The notes: generated from the sequence alone by a model not told the origin. Shown: positions 1-4,325, counted from the first letter of the stretch. The stretch is 5,700 bases of DNA from Candidatus Omnitrophota bacterium (GCA_030692055.1 JAUYCY010000076.1:1-5700), one strand, 5' to 3'. A program made the numbers and translations.

Positions 1-11
1 CTCGGCGAATA

Positions 12-31
12 CCCCGTGGCTTGCCACGGGG
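12..31. repeat. Perfect 20-bp palindromic repeat, GGCTTGCC core
   Basis: CCCCGTGGC at 12-20 pairs with GCCACGGGG at 23-31 around a TT centre, giving a 9-bp stem in either strand's RNA. It shares the GGCTTGCC core and exact length with the palindrome at 111-130, so the two are members of one dispersed family. No T-tract follows, so it is not an obvious terminator. Confidence 0.8.
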
Positions 32-110
32 ATGAAGCCGAAATCGTAAACGTAGTTGACCTCATTCCAAGGCAATGAATGAACCAGTGATAATATTAGC
101 ATAGAACATA

Positions 111-130
111 CTCCGCGGCTTGCCGCGGAG
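111..130. repeat. Second 20-bp palindrome of the GGCTTGCC family
   Basis: CTCCGCGGC at 111-119 pairs with GCCGCGGAG at 122-130 around TT. It differs from the copy at 12-31 only by base changes that are compensated on the opposite arm. It ends 5 bases before the first possible start of the transporter remnant, and its terminal GGAG lies at Shine-Dalgarno distance from that TTG. Confidence 0.8.
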
Positions 131-135
131 ACTGG

Positions 136-417
136 TTGATCTATATTTATATAAGCCTTATGTTTGAACCGGTTATGGCTTGGGGTGTTATCTTGGGCGG
201 CGGTCTTGTCGGAGCCGGGTATACGAAAGATGTGCTTGTTTCAATAATTTTAGGCGTGTGGGTGATAAGAGTTCCGCTTTGTTATTTTATGGGTTTGGTG
301 TGGGCGGGCGGAGCAATAGGTGTTTGGTGGGCTATAAATATATCAATTGTGTTTCAGAGCGTATTCATAAGTTGGCGATATATTAAAAAAATGCGTCCGG
401 CAGTAGTTGAAAAATAA
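136..417 (+). pseudogene. C-terminal remnant of a MATE-family efflux transporter
   Basis: The 93-residue product resembles only the last three membrane helices (about TM10-12) of MATE/NorM multidrug exporters, proteins of roughly 450 residues that expel cationic compounds using Na+ or H+ gradients. Seen here are a FEP helix start (10-12), a GAG-x-T turn (26-30) where the family usually has GAGDT, an R-x-P (45-47) in the next helix, and a G-V-W (62-64) opening the last helix, followed by a basic tail. The first nine-tenths of the protein is missing. The in-frame TAG at 97-99 and the palindrome at 111-130 sit exactly where the homology ends. A TTG start behind GGAG (127-130) could allow expression, but a three-helix fragment should not transport. 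Assignment rests on motif recall, without an alignment. Confidence 0.6.
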
Positions 418-492
418 TAAAAAGTTTGGTTGATTTTGATGGTTTTAGCAGGATTGGTTAATAACGTAGAAAGTTTCTTCTATTAATCCTTT

Positions 493-505
493 GGCCCCTT
501 GGGCC
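493..505. repeat. Small GC-rich hairpin
   Basis: GGCCC at 493-497 pairs with GGGCC at 501-505 around CTT. This is a short 5-bp stem without a T-tract, and its function is unknown. Confidence 0.5.
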
Positions 506-524
506 TTCGGGATAATTCAGCTAC

Positions 525-558
525 ACATTTTTTCTGCACTTACAGTTTGAAAAAATGT
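525..558. terminator. Stem-loop with A/T-rich arms, possible bidirectional terminator
   Basis: ACATTTTTTC at 525-534 pairs perfectly with GAAAAAATGT at 549-558 around a 14-base loop. An alternative pairing of CTTACA in the loop with TGTAAG at 556-561 would compete with it. The position between convergent genes suits termination. The stem has almost no G-C pairs and no T-tract after it, so it is a weak candidate. Confidence 0.3.
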
Positions 559-588
559 AAGCTTCATTAAAAGAGAAGAGAGAGGGAC

Positions 589-625
589 GAGGATAGGAGA
601 AGGAACGGCTTTTTCTCCTATCCTC
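589..625 (-). terminator. Likely transcription terminator of the RRM gene
   Basis: GAGGATAGGAGAA at 589-601 pairs perfectly with TTCTCCTATCCTC at 613-625, a 13-bp stem with an 11-base loop. It lies 28 bases past the stop codon of the minus-strand RRM gene. In that direction it is followed by a pyrimidine-rich run rather than a pure T-tract, so it may be an imperfect intrinsic terminator or an mRNA-stabilising 3' hairpin. Confidence 0.55.
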
Positions 626-652
626 AGTTCGTTAACTGTGATTATGTTTTAA

Positions 653-988
653 TTAATATCTATTTCCTCTAAACCCTGAGTTTCTTCCGCCGCCACCGCC
701 GCCACCACCAAAGTTGTCTTTCCTAGGTTCCATTTTGCGTGCTTTGTTTACGGTTAACTTTCTTCCGTTGTATTCTTGCTCGTTCAACGCATCTATTGCT
801 TGTTGAGCTTGTTCTTCGGTGTCAAATTCAGCAAATCCAAAACCCTTAGATCTGCCGGAATATTTATCACTAATGATTTTTACTTCTTTTACGCCGCTTA
901 TTCCTTTTTCTGCAATAAGCTTTTTTATGTCGTCTTCAGTGACGCCATACTCTAAGTTCCCAATGTACAATTTCTTTTGCTCTTCCAT
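653..988 (-). CDS. RRM-domain RNA-binding protein with glycine-rich tail
   Basis: A 111-residue single-RRM protein of the type found in cyanobacteria and many other bacteria, which binds single-stranded RNA in the cytoplasm and is often cold- or stress-induced. The RNP2 motif LYIGNL is at 7-12 and RNP1 KGFGFAEF at 48-55, with the aromatic residues Y8, F50 and F52 that stack on RNA bases all present. The domain ends near residue 84. A basic linker (84-90) and a tail with eight consecutive glycines (94-101) plus R-x-G residues follow, like the RGG-type tails of plant and cyanobacterial glycine-rich RNA-binding proteins. The start is supported by AAGGAG on the minus strand (998-1003 as CTCCTT), 9 bases ahead. 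The gene stands alone, opposite to its neighbours, with a hairpin terminator behind it. The family is certain; its RNA targets cannot be read from sequence. Confidence 0.95.
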   Translation of the reverse strand: MEEQKKLYIGNLEYGVTEDDIKKLIAEKGISGVKEVKIISDKYSGRSKGFGFAEFDTEEQAQQAIDALNEQEYNGRKLTVNKARKMEPRKDNFGGGGGGGGRNSGFRGNRY

Positions 989-1146
989 TTTTGTTTACTC
1001 CTTTTCGAACTTTTTCACAGAAATCTCGGTTAACGTCTACTATACCCTCTTTTTAGCTAAGGTTTCGTATAAAAGTGCCGTCTACGAATTAACCCGCTAA
1101 TTCTTTCTCTTTTTCAATGAACATCGCACTATTTTGCAAGTGGTTA

Positions 1147-1175
1147 ACTATACCATATTCTTTAGCATTTTGCAA
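1147..1175 (-). promoter_or_regulatory. Sigma70-type promoter for the RRM gene
   Basis: Read on the minus strand, TTGCAA (1175-1170) and TATAGT (1152-1147) are separated by exactly 17 bases, matching the consensus at 4 and 5 of 6 positions. Transcription would start near 1140, giving a leader of about 150 bases before the RRM start codon. A second TATAGT at 1044-1039 lacks a matching -35 box. Confidence 0.45.
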
Positions 1176-1254
1176 GGGGAAAATAGCACGCGTAATTATC
1201 GTCGTAATTTTCAATTATTGATACATTCGTAGCGCTCAAACTTCGCCTTCTTGC

Positions 1255-1323
1255 CCTGAGTATAGCTAAAGGATTATGGCGAGGGCAAAAAGCGCCGCTT
1301 GGTATTCTTTCGATATACTCAGG
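1255..1323. repeat. Inverted repeat with 10-bp arms
   Basis: CCTGAGTATA at 1255-1264 is the reverse complement of TATACTCAGG at 1314-1323, with 49 bases between. The second arm runs almost directly into the CTTCGACT-type repeat at 1331, suggesting one composite element. Confidence 0.65.
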
Positions 1324-1330
1324 ACGGTGA

Positions 1331-1350
1331 GCCCTTCGACTGCGCTCAGG
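1331..1350. repeat. CTTCGACT..GCTCAGG-type dispersed repeat, first copy
   Basis: GCCCTTCGACTGCGCTCAGG belongs to a short repeat family commonly seen between genes in many bacterial genomes. A degenerate relative is at 1393-1409, and an inverted copy matching 16 of 20 bases lies at 1937-1956. Function unknown. Confidence 0.65.
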
Positions 1351-1424
1351 ATAAACTCCGTCGAACCGTAATCCTGAATAAACCCCGACCTGTGCTTCGA
1401 CTATGCTCGTCATTTTCTTGCGGT

Positions 1425-1451
1425 GGGACTGTCGCAAAACGCAACAGTCCC
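1425..1451. repeat. Stem-loop, 8-bp stem
   Basis: GGGACTGT at 1425-1432 pairs with ACAGTCCC at 1444-1451 around an 11-base loop. It is preceded by TTTCTTGCGGT (1414-1424), which recurs at 1803-1813 in front of repeat copy B. Confidence 0.6.
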
Positions 1452-1452
1452 T

Positions 1453-1485
1453 GATTACAGCGATTCATCTGCGATTACAACGATT
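1453..1485. repeat. Direct repeat, 13-bp units with 20-bp period
   Basis: GATTACAGCGATT at 1453-1465 recurs as GATTACAACGATT at 1473-1485 with one mismatch. AATC/GATT-rich variants continue to about 1535, suggesting a decayed short-period array. Confidence 0.5.
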
Positions 1486-1538
1486 GAAAACATTGGCATT
1501 TCCAATCACCGTAATCATCTTTTAATCGTTGAAATCAT

Positions 1539-1564
1539 GCGCTGACGCTATTTCGCGACAGCGC
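1539..1564. repeat. Stem-loop, 9 bp with one A-A mismatch
   Basis: GCGCTG-A-CGC at 1539-1548 pairs with GCG-A-CAGCGC at 1555-1564 around TATTTC. No T-tract follows. Its neighbours GGTATA (1568-1573) and TATACC (1580-1585) form another small hairpin right behind it. Confidence 0.5.
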
Positions 1565-1565
1565 C

Positions 1566-1735
1566 GCGGTATAGGAAAGTATACCCTAAAGGGCACAAGT
1601 AAGACCCTTCCTTTAGAATGTATTAGGAAGGTCTGTCCCCCCTGGATAAAAATGCGTCGCGGTAATGCGAAGAGTTCAATTTTGTGTTGAAAGCTACCCA
1701 ACAGGGTGTCCTGTTGGACTACCGCAAGGAAGTTT
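1566..1735. repeat. Degenerate tandem repeat, copy A with two insertions
   Basis: Copy A shares with copy B (1809-1887) the ordered blocks GCGGTAYAGGAARGTATA, AAAATGCGT, GAGTTYAATTYTGTGT, GAAAGC and ACCGCAAGGAAGTT. It is longer because of two extra pieces: about 65 bases near 1585-1646, themselves foldable (AGACCCTTCCT at about 1611 against AGGAAGGTCT), and a 24-base hairpin insertion at about 1696-1719. Confidence 0.6.
1698..1717. repeat. Hairpin inserted within repeat copy A
   Basis: CCAACAGG at 1698-1705 pairs with CCTGTTGG at 1710-1717 around GTGT. Copy B lacks this piece, so it looks like a small palindrome gained by copy A or lost by copy B. Confidence 0.65.
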
Positions 1736-1771
1736 AAAATAAGATAAAGGTTTCGCCTTACCCTGATAGTT

Positions 1772-1802
1772 GTTAACTTGCCAACTTCGTTGGCAAGTTA
1801 AC
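1772..1802. repeat. Perfect 14-bp hairpin between repeat copies
   Basis: GTTAACTTGCCAAC at 1772-1785 and GTTGGCAAGTTAAC at 1789-1802 are exact reverse complements around TTC. The hairpin lies inside larger inverted arms (ACCGCAAGGAAGTT at 1721-1734 against AACTTTCTTGCGGT at 1800-1813, one mismatch), so the whole of 1721-1813 can fold as one nested structure. Confidence 0.75.
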
Positions 1803-1808
1803 TTTCTT

Positions 1809-1887
1809 GCGGTACAGGAAGGTATAAAATGCGTTATGGTAATATGCAGAGTTTAATTCTGTGTCGAAAGCCACCGCAAGGAAGTTC
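1809..1887. repeat. Degenerate tandem repeat, copy B
   Basis: The compact copy of the unit described at 1566-1735, without the two insertions. It also ends in ACCGCAAGGAAGTT (1873-1886) and is followed by a degenerate form of the same hairpin. Confidence 0.6.
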
Positions 1888-1893
1888 AAAGTA

Positions 1894-1924
1894 GTGAACT
1901 TGCTAACTGCGTTGGCAAGTGAAC
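1894..1924. repeat. Degenerate copy of the 14-bp hairpin
   Basis: GTGAACTTGCTAAC at 1894-1907 and GTTGGCAAGTGAAC at 1911-1924 correspond to the perfect hairpin 122 bases upstream. Three of the 14 pairs are changed, one of which remains a G-U pair in RNA. Short arms CAAGGAAGTTC (1877-1887) and GAACTTTCTTG (1921-1931) flank it as in the first copy. Confidence 0.6.
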
Positions 1925-1936
1925 TTTCTTGAACTA

Positions 1937-1956
1937 TCCCGAGCGAAGTCGAGGGG
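1937..1956. repeat. CTTCGACT..GCTCAGG-type repeat, inverted copy
   Basis: TCCCGAGCGAAGTCGAGGGG at 1937-1956 is the opposite orientation of the repeat at 1331-1350. The two enclose most of the repeat island. Confidence 0.6.
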
Positions 1957-2079
1957 TTAGGCCGGGGAGAGTCGGATAGGTTGATTGGCAATTTGTAGCC
2001 AGCAATTATTTTTCAATTTCTTCGTTGCCAAGACGTATCTTGAGGAGTAAAATTAGATAATTCTCTATGAGGTTTTAAC

Positions 2080-2493
2080 ATGAAAAAAAAGATTAATGAT
2101 TTTCCTTTCAACTGCCCAATTTGTAACAGCGAAATATTTGGGCAAGGGCAATTAAATTTTCGAGCATGTCCGCATGTAATATTTTTTTATACATGGGGTT
2201 CTGATCTTAGCGGGTTTTCCTATGTAAATAAGAATTTTGCCGGCCGATACATAGCTAAATTGAAAAACTCCGACAAATATAAAAAGCACCTCGAGGCACA
2301 CGAAATCACCGACAACATAGATAATGAAATGCAATTTGCTACAGGAAGCTTTAGCCCCTTTAATCAAGAGGTTATAAATAACATTCCTTACTTTGAAGAT
2401 TTAGCAATGAGCTCTTGCCCCGAAGACACAATGCTATACATACTTGATTCTTATTATTCCGGCTTTTCTGTATGCATAGGGGAAGGTATCTAG
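2080..2493 (+). CDS. Small putative zinc-ribbon protein, function unknown
   Basis: I do not recognise a named family. The 137-residue product opens with a basic stretch, then C12-x2-C15 and C30-x-H32, a spacing that could bind one zinc ion as a ribbon. Downstream is an acidic, aromatic-rich region without membrane segments or signal peptide, so the protein is probably cytosolic. The arrangement of a CPxC start, then a CPH segment with F/Y-rich strands, resembles small uncharacterised bacterial proteins I recall only in outline. The ATG at 2080 is preceded by GAGG with an 8-base gap, a moderate ribosome site. It follows the repeat island directly and is followed by another palindrome cluster, so it is probably transcribed alone. 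AT-rich codon use matches the other plus-strand genes. Existence of the gene is likely; any function would be a guess. Confidence 0.75.
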   Translation: MKKKINDFPFNCPICNSEIFGQGQLNFRACPHVIFFYTWGSDLSGFSYVNKNFAGRYIAKLKNSDKYKKHLEAHEITDNIDNEMQFATGSFSPFNQEVINNIPYFEDLAMSSCPEDTMLYILDSYYSGFSVCIGEGI

Positions 2494-2515
2494 CTAGGCG
2501 TATGAATGAAGCTGT

Positions 2516-2533
2516 GCCCCGAAAAGTCGGGGC
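2516..2533 (+). terminator. GC-rich hairpin, possible terminator of the zinc-ribbon gene
   Basis: GCCCCGA at 2516-2522 pairs with TCGGGGC at 2527-2533 around AAAG, 23 bases past the stop codon. Only GGTTTA follows rather than a T-tract, so intrinsic termination would be weak. Confidence 0.35.
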
Positions 2534-2585
2534 GGTTTACTGTATCCGCTACGCGCACAGCGTCCGCCACGCCTTATCATTTATT

Positions 2586-2607
2586 AGGCGGATCCGCCTC
2601 TGGCGGA
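2586..2607. repeat. Overlapping palindromes with GGATCC centre
   Basis: AGGCGGATCCGCCT (2586-2599) is a perfect palindrome. Its right half also forms a hairpin with the following bases: TCCGCC (2593-2598), loop TCT, GGCGGA (2602-2607). The two folds exclude each other. The same design, a GATC-centred palindrome fused to a hairpin, recurs at 3876-3898. Confidence 0.7.
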
Positions 2608-2610
2608 AAA

Positions 2611-2646
2611 TCCCGACCACGCTTCCGTGGTTTTATCGCGTCGGGA
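2611..2646. repeat. Nested hairpin with CCCGAC/GTCGGG arms
   Basis: TCCCGAC at 2611-2617 pairs with GTCGGGA at 2640-2646. Inside, ACCAC (2616-2620) can pair with GTGGT (2627-2631), sharing two bases with the outer arm. The CCCGAC/GTCGGG arms recur at 5468-5485, indicating a dispersed family. Confidence 0.6.
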
Positions 2647-2683
2647 TAAAAATGAGCTTAGCTCTAAAGAATGAGGTGAAATT

Positions 2684-3118
2684 GTGGCGTTATTAAATTT
2701 ATTTAAAAAAGTGTTTAAGGCTAAAGTAGCGAAAAAGAAAAAATCAATCCGCAAACTGCGCAAAAAAAATCCGACCAAAAAACCGCTCAAGAAAATAATT
2801 AAGAAACCCAAACCAAAAAAGGTAAAAAAACTGACTAAGCCGCTAAGAAAATCGGCAGAATTACCCAAAGAAAAAAAGCTCGGAGTTATCACGCATTATT
2901 TCGGAAAAATCTCGGTGGGGATTATAAAACTTAGCTCGCCGCTTAAGGTGGGGGAGAAAATTCATATAAAGGGAGCTCACGATGAATTTACGCAAATCGT
3001 TAGCTCAATGCAATATAACCACAAAGATATTACCGATGCCAAAAAAGGCTTTGAGATAGGTGTCAAGGTCAGCCAGCGTGTGCATGAGAACGATAAAGTG
3101 TATAGAGCGGCCGAGTAA
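2684..3118 (+). CDS. Lysine-rich protein with EF-Tu domain-2-like module
   Basis: The 144-residue product has two parts. Residues 1-65 are an extremely basic, probably unstructured tail with about 27 Lys and 3 Arg, and Lys-Pro repeats resembling histone H1 tails. Residues 66-144 (from LGVITHYF) match the small beta-barrel proteins annotated as translation elongation factor-like, related to EF-Tu domain 2: the GKISVGIIKL strand, the L-K-V-G-E-x-I-H-I-K-G turn, the F-T-Q-x-V-x-S-M-Q strand, the KKG-x-E-I-G-V-K-V strand and the final D-K-V-Y. Homologues I recall are only about 80 residues and lack the tail. There is no GTPase domain. A role in binding RNA, ribosomes or DNA is inferred from charge alone. 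The GTG start is fixed by GAGGTG five bases upstream. The stop lies 23 bases before the phosphatase start, so the two are probably cotranscribed. Confidence 0.85.
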   Translation: MALLNLFKKVFKAKVAKKKKSIRKLRKKNPTKKPLKKIIKKPKPKKVKKLTKPLRKSAELPKEKKLGVITHYFGKISVGIIKLSSPLKVGEKIHIKGAHDEFTQIVSSMQYNHKDITDAKKGFEIGVKVSQRVHENDKVYRAAE

Positions 3119-3129
3119 TAATTATAAAC

Positions 3130-3135
3130 AGGAGG
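3130..3135 (+). promoter_or_regulatory. Ribosome binding site deciding the phosphatase start
   Basis: AGGAGG at 3130-3135 touches the ATG at 3136 directly, which would leave no spacer. It lies six bases before the ATG at 3142, which is therefore the better start. Confidence 0.75.
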
Positions 3136-3141
3136 ATGACA

Positions 3142-3753
3142 ATGTTTCATGGTAGGAGAACAATAAAAATATGCGCAGTAGTTTTTGCATTGTTTTCGGT
3201 AAGTTTTAGCGTTTTTTCTGTGGCCGAGAAAACTTTCTACGATAGAGAGTTGTCTTTTGTCAGAGAGGTCTTTAATTTTCATGTTGTTTCGCCTAACATT
3301 ATGCGCGCAAGCCAACCTAGCGCAGGAGCTATCCGGTTATTGAAAAAATATTGTGGTATTAAGACGGTTCTAAGCCTCCGTGACGAGAAGGGCCGCAATA
3401 AAAAAGAAGAGAAATACTTAAAAAAATTAGGCATTAAATTTATCAATGTTCCTATGAACCCCCTTAAAGAGCAAAGTATAGAGACAATCGAAAAGTGCCT
3501 GCAGATTATAAGCGATAAATCCAATCAGCCTATACTTGTGCATTGCAGGGAAGGCAAAGACAGGACAGGATTGATATTCGCCGCATATAGAATGAAATAT
3601 GATAACTGGAGCCTTGAAGATGCGGTGATGGAGATGCTTGTCTATGGCTACAACCGGCCTCTTTTCTTCAATCTTGAGCGCTCGCTGCTTAAATGGAATG
3701 ATTGGAGAAAAAAGCATTCCGCAGAAATTGAAAAAGCGTTGACAGGAAAGTAG
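3142..3753 (+). CDS. Exported dual-specificity-type protein phosphatase
   Basis: A 203-residue member of the cysteine-based DSP/tyrosine phosphatase superfamily, which removes phosphate through a cysteinyl-phosphate intermediate. The P-loop HCREGKDRTG starts at H134, with nucleophile C135 and phosphate-binding R141 (CX5R) intact. Before it stand S-x-x-x-R-A-S-Q-P (50-59) and I-K-T-V-L-S-L-R-D-E (73-82), typical of bacterial DSP proteins. Residues 8-27 are hydrophobic after a basic start: a signal peptide or membrane anchor, placing the catalytic domain outside the cytoplasm. No C-x-x-x lipobox is evident. Where many relatives carry the general-acid Asp, in the loop after the V-P-M strand, this protein has N106, so the acid may be another residue or activity may be altered. 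The substrate is unknown; protein phosphotyrosine, phosphoinositide-like or other phosphates are possible. It probably forms an operon with the preceding EF-Tu-like gene. Confidence 0.88.
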   Translation: MFHGRRTIKICAVVFALFSVSFSVFSVAEKTFYDRELSFVREVFNFHVVSPNIMRASQPSAGAIRLLKKYCGIKTVLSLRDEKGRNKKEEKYLKKLGIKFINVPMNPLKEQSIETIEKCLQIISDKSNQPILVHCREGKDRTGLIFAAYRMKYDNWSLEDAVMEMLVYGYNRPLFFNLERSLLKWNDWRKKHSAEIEKALTGK

Positions 3754-3784
3754 AAAATCAAATGAGACTTTAGAAGCGGATAAA

Positions 3785-3833
3785 CGTCCCGCCTGCGACT
3801 TCGTTTCGGCGGAATCCCGCCAAAGGCGGGACG
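3785..3833. repeat. Palindromic cluster with CCCGCC/GGCGGG arms
   Basis: CGTCCCGCC at 3785-3793 is the reverse complement of GGCGGGACG at 3825-3833, while TCCCGCC (3815-3821) forms a tight hairpin with GGCGGGA (3825-3831) around AAA. The same right arm serves two alternative folds. It starts 31 bases after the phosphatase stop and may help end or protect that transcript, but lacks a T-tract. Confidence 0.65.
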
Positions 3834-3875
3834 GAACAAAACGCGGAACAACGCGAAAAATCGTCAGCGTAAATC

Positions 3876-3898
3876 TCCCGCCAAAGCGGGATCCCGCT
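3876..3898. repeat. Hairpin fused to GGATCC-centred palindrome
   Basis: TCCCGC (3876-3881) pairs with GCGGGA (3886-3891) around CAAA. The right arm is also half of the palindrome AGCGGGATCCCGCT (3885-3898). The design matches 2586-2607 with different stem bases. Confidence 0.65.
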
Positions 3899-3922
3899 AA
3901 ATAAAAACATTAAGGGGCGGGA
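3893..3922. repeat. 30-bp hairpin element, copy 1
   Basis: CCCGCT and GGCGGG arms enclose AAATAAAAACATTAAGG. Copy 2 at 5487-5515 is identical except for a few bases and one missing base, and both the arms and the AT-rich loop are conserved. The loop contains a TTAAGG run that resembles part of a ribosome site. This copy ends 49 bases before the start of the gene at 3972. Confidence 0.7.
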
Positions 3923-3971
3923 CGCGTAGAGATATCAGCGTGTATCCGTATCTATCTTAAAGGAGGAAAAG

Positions 3972-4310
3972 ATGCGGCTAGGAGAGTTAGAAGGTAAATT
4001 AGTTCTTTTTAAGTTTTCACAAGAGATAAGGGCGGATTTATCACTTTTTCAAATTTACAAAGATGAAGTATGGGCAGTCGTAACCGGCGTTGACGATTTT
4101 GGAATCTGGATAGAAAATTCCGCTTATGAGCTTGGGATTTGGTGGGATACAAAGGGCGATTTAATACCGCCAAATAAACAGGTAAAGGAAAAGGTAAAAG
4201 CAAATATATTTATACCTTGGAGCTATATAAAAGGGCTTATGAGCGTTGATGATGAGCGGTTTCAAACAGCGAAAAGCGAAAGGTTTCCTGGTTTTCAATC
4301 TTATAAGTAG
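3972..4310 (+). CDS. Small protein of unknown function, probably beta-rich
   Basis: A 112-residue product behind an excellent AGGAGG (3961-3966) with a 5-base spacer, so translation from this ATG is well supported. I do not recognise a named family. The N-terminal half alternates hydrophobic strands: L-E-G-K-L-V-L-F-K-F (5-14), E-V-W-A-V-V-T-G-V-D-D-F-G-I-W-I-E (32-48). Then come a charged, lysine-rich loop and N-I-F-I-P-W-S-Y-I-K (78-87). This reads like a small SH3-like or Sm-like barrel whose last strand carries the F-I-P-W motif, an inference from pattern only. There is no signal peptide or membrane segment and there are no cysteines. It sits 38 bases before the transglutaminase-like gene, so the two may be expressed together. 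Confidence 0.75.
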   Translation: MRLGELEGKLVLFKFSQEIRADLSLFQIYKDEVWAVVTGVDDFGIWIENSAYELGIWWDTKGDLIPPNKQVKEKVKANIFIPWSYIKGLMSVDDERFQTAKSERFPGFQSYK

Positions 4311-4325
4311 ACCATTGTTGCCTTC

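Larger units (their letters stand above)
1..135. other. Window-edge stretch with twin palindromes, no firm gene
   Basis: No gene can be assigned with confidence. On the plus strand the first frame is open from the edge to a TGA at 76-78 and could be the end of an upstream gene. On the minus strand the frame starting at the ATG of 102-100 is open to the edge for 34 codons, and a GGAG lies 8 bases before that ATG. Both frames read through the palindrome at 12-31, so neither is reliable evidence of a protein. The plus-strand frame of the transporter remnant that follows is closed by a TAG at 97-99. Confidence 0.3.
418..652. other. Noncoding stretch between two convergent genes
   Basis: No plausible gene is visible on either strand. 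The stretch lies between the ends of the plus-strand transporter remnant and the minus-strand RRM gene and holds three stem-loops (493-505, 525-558, 589-625), as expected for a convergent 3' region. Confidence 0.6.
1176..2040. other. Gene-free repeat island
   Basis: About 860 bases with no convincing protein gene on either strand. Reading frames that occur here translate repeats (for example, the minus-strand frame at 1437-1162 gives the Pro-Glu-Arg-Ser-Arg-Arg string typical of translated intergenic repeats). It contains inverted repeats, stem-loops, a 20-bp-period direct repeat, a degenerate tandem duplication and oppositely oriented copies of one short repeat near the two ends; each is listed separately. 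It separates the RRM gene from the run of plus-strand genes. Confidence 0.7.
2494..2683. other. Palindrome-filled intergenic gap
   Basis: No gene is seen. The gap holds three GC-rich palindromic structures in a row (2516-2533, 2586-2607, 2611-2646) and ends with the GAGGTG ribosome site (2673-2678) of the next gene. Confidence 0.6.

Noticed and set aside
819..1100. Plus-strand open frame of 93 codons
   Set aside because: Antisense shadow of the certain RRM gene and its leader.
1162..1437. Minus-strand open frame of 91 codons
   Set aside because: It translates known-style intergenic repeats (Pro-Glu-Arg-Ser-Arg-Arg string), has no ribosome site and overlaps inverted repeats.
1453..1485. Possible CRISPR array from the repeated GATTACA..CGATT units
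   Set aside because: Only two 13-bp units with a 7-bp gap; CRISPR repeats and spacers are much longer and no cas gene is present.
1773..1991. Minus-strand open frame of 72 codons
   Set aside because: It runs through the perfect hairpin and tandem repeat copy B; composition follows the repeats and not a protein.
2472..2696. Plus-strand open frame of 74 codons across the palindrome gap
   Set aside because: Overlaps two genes at its ends, is made of translated palindromes and has no ribosome site.
2584..2892. Minus-strand hydrophobic open frame of 102 codons
   Set aside because: The Phe/Leu-rich product is simply the antisense of the lysine codons (AAA/AAG) in the gene at 2684-3118.
3136..3141. 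Earlier ATG for the phosphatase at 3136
   Set aside because: The AGGAGG abuts it with no spacer; the ATG at 3142 has a proper 6-base spacer.
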